The translations under genes and the position numbers were made by a program. Under the pieces are notes generated by a model that did no database searches, was not told the DNA's origin, and worked only from the letters and a program-made list of their open reading frames with translations. 14,386 nucleotides of DNA from Methylotenera_A sp046594885 (lineage in GTDB: Bacteria; Pseudomonadota; Gammaproteobacteria; Burkholderiales; Methylophilaceae), in assembly GCA_046594885.1 (NCBI GenBank), contig JBKJRD010000064.1, forward strand, positions 1-14,386, read 5' to 3'. Positions 7,841 through 13,628 of this stretch are shown here, piece after piece (the first letter of the stretch is position 1; every line of letters begins with the position of its first letter).

Positions 7841-8722
7841 CTAAATATATTCTTCTTCTAATTCTGCAATCATATCGTGCAGTTGCAGCAATCGCTGCGC
7901 AGCTTTTACGTGGTGATGTTCCACTAATTTATCATCCACCACCACAGTGCCGCGTCCTGCATCATTCGCTTCTTTTAAGGCTTTAATAATGCAGCGCGCA
8001 TTGTTAATTTCGTCAGATTTTGGCGTATACGCATCATTGCTGTAAGCGATTTGTGCCGGATGCACTAGCGATTTACCATCAAAACCCATATCGCGCCCTA
8101 AGCGACACGCATATTCAAATGAATGCATGTTTTTAAAATCGCTTGAAATGCCATCCACCACGCATCTGCCATAAGCGCGTGCCGCCAAAATCACTAAAGA
8201 AAGCGCGGTTAATATCGCACTGCGTTCATAAGTCACGCGCGCATGCATTTGTGAAATCAAGTCAGATGTCGCCATCACCATGCATGCAATGCGATTGCTC
8301 GCAGCGGCAATTTCTTTGGCGTTTAATACCGCAATCGGGCTTTCTATCATCACCATAATCGGCATATGCTCGCCGCCAGCCTCGTCCAGCCATTTTAATG
8401 CAGTTTGCACATCGCTGGCAGATTCAATATTAGGAAAGAGAATTGCATCTGCGCCAATATTAGCCACTGCTTTAATATCGTCTTTACCCCATATAGAATC
8501 TAGATCATTGACACGCACCACGACTTCGCGCGAGCCATAACCGCCTTGCTTGACTGCTGCAACTACATTGTCGCGCGACTCAATTTTACAAGTTAACAGT
8601 ATAGGGTCGCCTAAATCCAAAATCACTGAGTCTGCTGGAAGCGTACGTGCGCGATCCAAATAGTGCAAATTGCAGCCTGGCACATACAGCATTGAACGGC
8701 GAGGGCGGAAGCCTAATTCCAT
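7841..8722 (-). CDS. CitE/malyl-CoA lyase-like protein with altered signature motifs
   Basis: A 293-aa HpcH/HpaI-family protein of the malyl-CoA lyase / malyl-CoA thioesterase (Mcl2, CitE) type, first gene of the run. Fold and family are clear: RRSMLYVPGCN (8-18), LPADSVILDL (28-37), VVVRVNDLD (67-75), MIESPIAVLNAKEIAA (125-140), MGFDGKSLVHPAQI (212-225) and the VVVDDKLVEHHHV tail (260-272). Probable metal ligands E127 and D154 are kept. Three normally conserved spots are changed: LDLEDAVAP reads LDLGDPILL (35-43), the PK pair is PN (97-98), and GTNDL is ATSDL (151-155). It may be a thioesterase, a changed-specificity lyase or a non-catalytic partner. An in-frame ATG at 8773 would give 310 aa, but it lies at the predicted transcription start, whereas AGGA sits six bases before the ATG at 8722. 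Confidence 0.82.
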   Translation of the reverse strand: MELGFRPRRSMLYVPGCNLHYLDRARTLPADSVILDLGDPILLTCKIESRDNVVAAVKQGGYGSREVVVRVNDLDSIWGKDDIKAVANIGADAILFPNIESASDVQTALKWLDEAGGEHMPIMVMIESPIAVLNAKEIAAASNRIACMVMATSDLISQMHARVTYERSAILTALSLVILAARAYGRCVVDGISSDFKNMHSFEYACRLGRDMGFDGKSLVHPAQIAYSNDAYTPKSDEINNARCIIKALKEANDAGRGTVVVDDKLVEHHHVKAAQRLLQLHDMIAELEEEYI

Positions 8723-8761
8723 ATGAAGTCCTAATATAAATTTCATCGTGCATTTAAGCAG

Positions 8762-8773
8762 ATGATTAATCAT
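8762..8773. promoter_or_regulatory. Small palindrome at the predicted transcription start
   Basis: ATGATTAATCAT is a perfect 12-bp palindrome located where the operon transcript is expected to begin (about 8774). A protein bound here would block initiation. Its sequence differs from the TCTTATATAAGA-type sites upstream, so it would bind a different factor, if it binds anything. Short AT-rich palindromes are common by chance. Confidence 0.25.
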
Positions 8774-8780
8774 TAAACTG

Positions 8781-8810
8781 ATTATATAGAGCGCCCAGTT
8801 TTATTGTCAA
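8781..8810 (-). promoter_or_regulatory. Consensus sigma-70 promoter of the mcl-like/mch/prp operon
   Basis: Read on the minus strand, TTGACA (8805-8810) and TATAAT (8781-8786) both match the sigma-70 hexamers exactly, with an 18-bp spacer. The expected start is near 8774, leaving a leader of about 52 nt to the ATG at 8722. A promoter this strong normally needs repression, which fits the adjacent tandem operators and the divergent GntR gene. No comparable promoter is visible in the downstream gaps, so it probably drives the whole run to prpD. Confidence 0.85.
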
Positions 8811-8821
8811 CAAATAACTTA

Positions 8822-8853
8822 TATCTTATATAAGATACGTCTTGTATAAGATA
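8822..8853. promoter_or_regulatory. Tandem GntR-type operators in the divergent control region
   Basis: Two palindromes with the same core lie side by side. Site 1, TATCTTATATAAGATA (8822-8837), is perfect over 16 bp. Site 2 has the core TCTTGTATAAGA (8840-8851), a single step from perfect. Their centres are 16 bp apart. The AT-centred dyad is of the type bound by GntR-family dimers, and the gntR gene starts 66 bp away. Relative to the operon promoter the sites lie just upstream of -35 (about -48 to -79). They overlap the likely gntR promoter region, which suggests autoregulation plus control of the operon. Binding by this protein is inferred from position and symmetry. Confidence 0.8.
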
Positions 8854-8919
8854 TAAATTACTAGACTATTTTAAATGGCTATGTTTAAATCGTATTAACT
8901 TCATTACCGTGAGCTTGCG

Positions 8920-9657
8920 ATGATTGATAAAGCCTACAATTCACCCAGTTATAAACCCTTATACGATCAAATTAAAGTGCTATTAACACAGAGCTTAATC
9001 GGCGGTGAATGGCGGCCAGGCGAGATGATTCCCAGTGAGATAGATTTGGCTGGACGTTTTAAAGTTAGCCAGGGCACGGTGCGTAAAGCGATTGACAGTT
9101 TGGCGGGCGAAAATATTTTAATCCGCCGTCAAGGCAAAGGCACGTTTGTAGCCACGCATAATGAAGAAGGCATTAAGTTGCGTTTTTTGCGCTTAACTGC
9201 CGCCAATGGCCAAAAAGAAGCATTGCAAAACGAATTATTAAATTGCACCAAAACTAAAGCCGATAACCGCATAGCCAGTATTTTAGAAATTAAAACGGGC
9301 GCTGCATTAATTGAGGTAAAAAGGTTGTTAACTTTTTCTGGCCGGCCATTGATTTATGATCATATTGTAATTCCAGCTGCGCCGTTTAAAGGCATTAATG
9401 GCACGCGAATCGAAGAAAATCAAGGTTCTATGTATAGCATGTATGAAACAGAATATGGCATCAGAATGATACGTGCCGAAGAGCGTTTGACAGCGGTTGC
9501 GGCGAATAAAGAGGTCGCTGACGCATTAAACTTACAACTGGGCGCGCCTTTATTAAGTATTGAACGCGTTTCTTACACTTATGGCGATAAGCCGATGGAG
9601 TGGCGACTTGGGCTTTGTCTAACAGATGATCATCATTACATGTCCGAACTCGAATAA
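8920..9657 (+). CDS. GntR-family (HutC/UTRA) transcriptional regulator of the divergent operon
   Basis: A 245-aa cytosolic repressor-type regulator. Residues 11-78 form the GntR winged helix-turn-helix: KPLYDQIKVLL (12-22), WRPGEMIPSEIDLA (31-44), the recognition helix VSQGTVRKAIDSL (49-61) and the wing RRQGKGTFV (69-77). Residues 90-240 are a UTRA ligand-binding domain (LEIKTGAALIEVKRLL, then LIYDHIVIP, ending in an MEWRLG strand). The length is usual for the HutC subfamily. Its position, divergent from the mch/prp operon with paired palindromes between, makes it the likely local regulator. The ligand is unknown; 2-methylcitrate, methylisocitrate or a related acid or acyl-CoA are reasonable guesses. 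The start ATG at 8920 has GAG about eight bases upstream. A weak promoter candidate (TTGTAT at 8842, TATTTT at 8867, 19-bp spacer) would overlap operator site 2. Confidence 0.93.
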   Translation: MIDKAYNSPSYKPLYDQIKVLLTQSLIGGEWRPGEMIPSEIDLAGRFKVSQGTVRKAIDSLAGENILIRRQGKGTFVATHNEEGIKLRFLRLTAANGQKEALQNELLNCTKTKADNRIASILEIKTGAALIEVKRLLTFSGRPLIYDHIVIPAAPFKGINGTRIEENQGSMYSMYETEYGIRMIRAEERLTAVAANKEVADALNLQLGAPLLSIERVSYTYGDKPMEWRLGLCLTDDHHYMSELE

Positions 9658-9665
9658 GGTAATGA

Positions 9666-9766
9666 GGGCTTTTGAAAATGGATTTTGGCAAGGCGGACTA
9701 ACGCAGACAGTACGATTAGTACGGTAGGCGACATCCAACACCGCGAAAATCCATTTTTAAAAGCCC
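9666..9766. repeat. 101-bp inverted-repeat element between gntR and the malic enzyme gene
   Basis: A 21-bp left arm (9666-9686, starting GGGCTTTTGAAAATGG) and a 21-bp right arm (9746-9766) are reverse complements with one mismatch (at 9674/9758). The 59-base interior has further symmetry: GTAC-GATTA-GTAC near its centre (9711-9723), and GCGG (9693-9696) facing CCGC (9741-9744). The whole could fold as a long branched hairpin in DNA or RNA. The interior is GC-richer than its surroundings and has no open frame that looks like a gene. No target-site duplication is evident. It looks like a mobile-type REP or MITE-like unit, and it may also act as a bidirectional transcription barrier after gntR. 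Confidence 0.75.
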
Positions 9767-9828
9767 CTAGAGCAGTAATTAATAGTTAAGTATTAATTAC
9801 TAAGTATTAAAAATTATTAGGTTAAAAC

Positions 9829-11025
9829 ATGGATAACTTAAAAAAACGCGCCTTGGATTATCACCAGTTTCCAAAACCAGGAAAATTGAGTGTAGATTCA
9901 TCCAAACCTTGCGCCACGCAAGATGATTTGTCATTGGCTTACACGCCGGGAGTAGCGGCGCCAGTACGCGAAATTCATGCCGATCCCGCCAATGCTTATA
10001 AATATACCAATAAGGGTAATTTGATCGCGGTCATCACTGACGGTACGGCAGTTTTAGGACTAGGCAATATGGGCGCGCTAGCCAGCAAGCCAGTGATGGA
10101 AGGCAAAGCGGTTTTATTTAAACGCTTTGCAGGAATTGATGTATTTGATATCGAAATTAATGCAGCCACGCCAGATGAATTTATTCAAACGGTTGTGAAT
10201 ATTTCGCCCACTTTTGGCGGCATAAACTTAGAAGATATTGCTGCGCCACACTGTTTTTATATCGAAAACGAGCTAAAACGGCGTTTAGATATTCCCGTAT
10301 TTCATGATGATCAGCATGGCACAGCGGTGATTGTGGCGGCGGCTTTATTAAATGCACTAGAGCTGCAAGGCAAAACTTTACCAAACGCCAAAATCGTATT
10401 TTTAGGTGCAGGTGCGGCAGGTTGTTCTTGTGCAAAATTACTTAAACTAATGGGCGCCACCAATATCACTATGGTCGATAGAAGTGGCGTGCTGAATACC
10501 AATCGTGACGATTTGCACGATAACAATCGCGATTTAGCGATTGCGCCAACAAATGCTACAACCTTGGCACATGTGATGCCAGACGCGGATGTATTTATCG
10601 GCGTTTCGGCCAAAGACGCGTTAGATGCTGCATTAATTAAGGGCATGGCAAAAAATCCGATTATTTTTGCGTTGGCGAACCCAGACCCAGAAATATTGCC
10701 CAGTATTGCGCATGCAGTGCGAGATGATATTTTAATGGCGACTGGCCGTAGTGACTTCCCCAATCAAGTGAACAACGCGCTGTGTTTTCCGTATTTATTT
10801 CGCGGTGCGCTTGATGCAAAAGCCACCAAGATTACAGAAAAAATGAAAATTGCCGCAGCCATTGCGTTAAGTGAGCTAGCGCGCGAGCCAGTTCCAGCGG
10901 AAGTTTTAAAAGCGTATAACTTAACACAATTGAAATTCGGTAAAGACTACATTATCCCTAAACCGTTTGATGCACGTCTGCTAGAACGCGTTTCAAGCGC
11001 GGTAGCAAAAGCGGCAATAGAATAG
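9829..11025 (+). CDS. Malic enzyme, short form
   Basis: A 398-aa NAD(P)-dependent malic enzyme that oxidatively decarboxylates malate to pyruvate and CO2. The N-terminal catalytic domain shows LAYTPGVAAPV (36-46) with Y38, MEGKAVLFK (90-98) with K93, GGINLEDIAAP (130-140) with E135 and D136, and VFHDDQHGTA (157-166) with metal-site D160/D161. The Rossmann motif GAGAAG spans 193-198, followed by VDRSG (216-220), and the tail YIIPKPFDARLL is typical. It lacks the C-terminal phosphotransacetylase-like domain of E. coli MaeB. NAD versus NADP use cannot be settled from these residues. AGG lies about eight bases before the ATG. It is the first gene of a plus-strand run with sdhC only 37 bp downstream and no terminator between, so co-transcription with sdhCDAB is likely. 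It would turn succinate-derived malate into pyruvate. An AT-rich leader with a repeated TAAGTATTAA (9787, 9801) precedes it. Confidence 0.92.
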   Translation: MDNLKKRALDYHQFPKPGKLSVDSSKPCATQDDLSLAYTPGVAAPVREIHADPANAYKYTNKGNLIAVITDGTAVLGLGNMGALASKPVMEGKAVLFKRFAGIDVFDIEINAATPDEFIQTVVNISPTFGGINLEDIAAPHCFYIENELKRRLDIPVFHDDQHGTAVIVAAALLNALELQGKTLPNAKIVFLGAGAAGCSCAKLLKLMGATNITMVDRSGVLNTNRDDLHDNNRDLAIAPTNATTLAHVMPDADVFIGVSAKDALDAALIKGMAKNPIIFALANPDPEILPSIAHAVRDDILMATGRSDFPNQVNNALCFPYLFRGALDAKATKITEKMKIAAAIALSELAREPVPAEVLKAYNLTQLKFGKDYIIPKPFDARLLERVSSAVAKAAIE

Positions 11026-11062
11026 TTAACACTCAAAACATGCAAAAAATGAAGCGCAATTA

Positions 11063-11449
11063 ATGGTTAAGTCAAACATGAAAACTAGACCAAAAAACCT
11101 TAATTTATTCACGATTCGCTTACCGATTAATGCGGTGGTGTCCATTTTGCATCGCGCGTCTGGTGTCGGTTTGTTTTTGGCTTTACCACTGATTTTATTG
11201 GCATTTAAGTATTCAGTCGAGTCGCCAAATAGCTATTTTTTATTGACGCAAATAGTGGGCACTTGGTATATCAAATTGTTGTTAATTGGTTTTGCATGGG
11301 CATTTTTTCATCATTTTTTTGCTGGCATTAGACATTTATTGCAAGACATTCACTGGATGACTACGCTTAATAAAGCGCGCTTTGCAAGCCGCGTGGTGCT
11401 ATTGCTAGTTGGGTTTTCAGTGATCGCTTTTGCGATTAAGATTTGGTAA
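11063..11449 (+). CDS. sdhC: Succinate dehydrogenase cytochrome b556 subunit
   Basis: SdhC (128 aa) is one of two membrane anchors of respiratory complex II; it helps bind heme b and ubiquinone. Three transmembrane helices are visible, roughly residues 25-50, 66-87 and 108-127. SILHRASG (27-34) contains S27 and R31, the quinone-site residues, and H84 in FFHHFFAGIRH is the heme ligand. With the start at 11063 these fall on the same numbers as in E. coli SdhC, which mildly supports that start. A second in-frame ATG at 11078 is the alternative, and neither has a strong ribosome site. The order sdhC-sdhD-sdhA-sdhB is the usual proteobacterial one, with only 6 bp to sdhD. Confidence 0.95.
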   Translation: MVKSNMKTRPKNLNLFTIRLPINAVVSILHRASGVGLFLALPLILLAFKYSVESPNSYFLLTQIVGTWYIKLLLIGFAWAFFHHFFAGIRHLLQDIHWMTTLNKARFASRVVLLLVGFSVIAFAIKIW

Positions 11450-11455
11450 TTCGCT

Positions 11456-11824
11456 ATGTTGATACAGCTACTTACCAATCAGTACCCAGGCATGCGCTTG
11501 TGGCTATCGCAGCGTTTAACCGCGGTTTTTATGGCGCTGTATATCGTGTTGCTGCTAATTTTATTATGCATTGTGCAGCCTTTTGGGCATGGCGCATGGC
11601 AACAAAACTACGCCGCTTGGCTTGAAATGTTATCGCCAGTTTGGTTTAGGCTGGCGACAGTATTATTTTTTATAAGCTTATTGGTGCACGCTTGGCTGGG
11701 TGTGGCTGACGTATTAAAAGATTACATTTTTAATACAGTGTTACGGGCTTATTTGCAAATGGCGGTAGATATTGCACTCATCATTTATCTATTTTGGCTA
11801 ATATTTATGTTGTGGACTATATAA
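11456..11824 (+). CDS. sdhD: Succinate dehydrogenase membrane anchor subunit
   Basis: SdhD (122 aa) is the second membrane anchor of complex II. Three hydrophobic helices run about 20-41, 62-83 and 98-121. The motif VHAWLGVADVLKDY (77-90) carries the heme-side histidine H78 and the D89-Y90 pair. The 11-residue spacing from H78 to D89 matches E. coli SdhD (H71, D82, Y83), and Y90 is expected at the quinone site. The protein is slightly longer at the N-terminus than the E. coli form (115 aa). It starts 6 bp after sdhC and ends 3 bp before sdhA, so the three are tightly linked. Sequence conservation is low in this subunit, and the call relies on the motif, topology and position. Confidence 0.93.
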   Translation: MLIQLLTNQYPGMRLWLSQRLTAVFMALYIVLLLILLCIVQPFGHGAWQQNYAAWLEMLSPVWFRLATVLFFISLLVHAWLGVADVLKDYIFNTVLRAYLQMAVDIALIIYLFWLIFMLWTI

Positions 11825-11827
11825 AGC

Positions 11828-13603
11828 ATGGCGATAGCTTCTAAGCCTATTGAAAAGCGACAGTTTGACGCAGTGATTGTGGGCGGCGGCGGCGCAGGCT
11901 TACGCGCGGCTTTGCAGTTGGCTGAATCTGGCGTTAAGGTTGCCGTGCTATCAAAAGTGTTTCCAACACGCTCACACACCGTGGCGGCGCAAGGCGGAAT
12001 TGCAGCGGCTTTGGGTAATGTGGCGGAAGATAAATGGTTATGGCATATGTACGACACCATTAAGGGATCGGACTACTTGGGCGACCAAGATGCGATTGAA
12101 TTTATGTGCAAAAATGCTGCAAAAGCCATTATTGAGCTAGAGCATTTTGGCATGCCGTTTGACCGTTTAGAATCTGGCAAAATCTATCAACGCCCGTTTG
12201 GCGGCATGACGCAGAATTTTGGTGAAAGCGCTATTTCTCGCACTTGTGCAGTGGCCGATCGTACTGGGCATGCCATGTTACACACTTTGTATCAACGCAA
12301 TATTCGCGCGAACACACAGTTTTTTGTGGAGTGGTTTGCACTGGATTTAATTCGCGATAGTGAAGGCGATGTGCTGGGCGTGATTGCGCTGGAGATTGAA
12401 ACTGGCCAGATTCATATTCTGCAAGCTAAAACCACTTTGCTGGCGACAGGTGGTGCAGGCCGCATATTTCAAGCCAGTACTAATGCCTTTATCAATACTG
12501 GCGACGGATTAGGTATGGCAGCGCGCGCAGGTTTGCCTTTGCAAGATATGGAATTTTGGCAATTTCACCCCACTGGTGTATTGCATGCAGGCGTATTGAT
12601 CACCGAAGGTGTGCGTGGTGAAGGCGGTTATTTGGTGAATAGTGAAGGCGAACGTTTTATGGAACGCTATGCGCCACATGCCAAAGATTTAGCCAGCCGC
12701 GATGTGATTTCGCGCGCGATTTCTACTGAAATTAAGCAAGGCCGCGGTGTGGGCAAAAATAAAGACGCCGTGTATTTGAAACTAGACCATTTAGGCGAAG
12801 AGCGCATTAATAAAAGCCTGCCAGGCATACGCGAGATTGCTAAAACCTTTGCTAATGTTGACCCAGTAAGCGACCCAATTCCCATCGTACCAACCTGTCA
12901 TTACATGATGGGCGGCATTCCGACAAACTTAGACGCACAAGTGGTTGTGTTTGATGAAAAATCAGGTGAAAAAGTGGTAAATGGACTCTATGCGGTTGGC
13001 GAATGTGCCTGCGTTTCGGTGCATGGTGCAAACCGTTTGGGTTCTAACTCTTTGCTAGATTTGGTGGTATTTGGTAAAGCGGCAGGCGACCATATGGCGG
13101 CTGCGATTAAAGTAAATAATACGCATAAAGCATTACCTGCCGATGCGTCAGATAAAACTTTAGCGCGCGTTAGTCGTTTAGAAAATAATCAGGGCGAAAA
13201 TGTCACCGAAGTAGGCAATGCCATGCGCAAAACCATGCAAACACATTGTGGCGTATTTCGGTTTCCCGATTTGCTGGCAGAGGGCGTGCGTGAGATTGAT
13301 GCGGTTGCACAACGTATTGCAAATTTAACCATTAAAGATAAAAGCCAAGTGTTTAACACCGCTCGAGTGGAAGCGTTAGAGCTGGATAATTTGATTGAAG
13401 TGGCGGTTGCCACCATGCATGCGGCGAATAATCGCACGGAGAGCCGAGGCGCGCATGCGCGTGAAGATTTTGCCGCACGCGATGATGAAAACTGGCTTAA
13501 ACATTCGTTATTTTTTAAGCAAAATAAAGTGTTAAGTTACAAACCAGTGCGCTTAAAACCACAAACGGTAGCATCTTTTGCGCCAAAAGCGCGTGTGTAT
13601 TAA
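11828..13603 (+). CDS. sdhA: Succinate dehydrogenase flavoprotein subunit
   Basis: SdhA (591 aa) is the catalytic flavoprotein of complex II. It oxidises succinate to fumarate on the cytoplasmic face of the inner membrane and passes electrons to SdhB. The FAD dinucleotide motif GGGGAG spans residues 19-24. RSHTVAAQGGIAAALGN (48-64) carries H50, the covalent FAD attachment. Active-site residues are H247 in QFHPTG (245-250), R291 in SRDVISRA (290-297) and H358 in CHYMMGGIPTN (357-367), followed by GANRLGSNSLLDL. The length matches E. coli SdhA (588 aa). All key residues are present and nothing distinguishes it from a standard SdhA. Given the prp operon nearby, the succinate released by PrpB is a probable substrate source in addition to, or in place of, a full TCA cycle. 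Confidence 0.98.
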   Translation: MAIASKPIEKRQFDAVIVGGGGAGLRAALQLAESGVKVAVLSKVFPTRSHTVAAQGGIAAALGNVAEDKWLWHMYDTIKGSDYLGDQDAIEFMCKNAAKAIIELEHFGMPFDRLESGKIYQRPFGGMTQNFGESAISRTCAVADRTGHAMLHTLYQRNIRANTQFFVEWFALDLIRDSEGDVLGVIALEIETGQIHILQAKTTLLATGGAGRIFQASTNAFINTGDGLGMAARAGLPLQDMEFWQFHPTGVLHAGVLITEGVRGEGGYLVNSEGERFMERYAPHAKDLASRDVISRAISTEIKQGRGVGKNKDAVYLKLDHLGEERINKSLPGIREIAKTFANVDPVSDPIPIVPTCHYMMGGIPTNLDAQVVVFDEKSGEKVVNGLYAVGECACVSVHGANRLGSNSLLDLVVFGKAAGDHMAAAIKVNNTHKALPADASDKTLARVSRLENNQGENVTEVGNAMRKTMQTHCGVFRFPDLLAEGVREIDAVAQRIANLTIKDKSQVFNTARVEALELDNLIEVAVATMHAANNRTESRGAHAREDFAARDDENWLKHSLFFKQNKVLSYKPVRLKPQTVASFAPKARVY

Positions 13604-13628
13604 GGTGGATGGATTGAGGACTAAATCG

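Noticed and set aside
8601..8641. Compensated frameshift as the cause of the altered LDLGDPILL segment
   Set aside because: Neither alternative frame across these bases gives the usual LEDAVAP wording, and one hits a stop at once, so the changes look like real substitutions.
8723..8773. Seventeen extra N-terminal residues on the 293-aa CitE-like protein
   Set aside because: The upstream ATG at 8773 coincides with the predicted transcription start and has no ribosome site, while the ATG at 8722 has AGGA at good spacing and begins just before the conserved RRSMLYVPG segment.
9666..9766. Integron attC site
   Set aside because: The interior has an ATCCAAC that fits one attC core box, but the matching GTTRRRY partner at the other end is missing and there is no integrase or cassette context.
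9781..9820. Direct repeat TAAGTATTAA twice before the malic enzyme gene as an operator pair
   Set aside because: The stretch is nearly pure A/T, where such repeats arise by chance, and the unit does not resemble the GntR-type sites.
10311..10763. A 150-codon minus-strand frame inside the malic enzyme gene
   Set aside because: It overlaps the nucleotide-binding domain of malic enzyme; its alanine- and serine-rich composition is typical of an antisense shadow.
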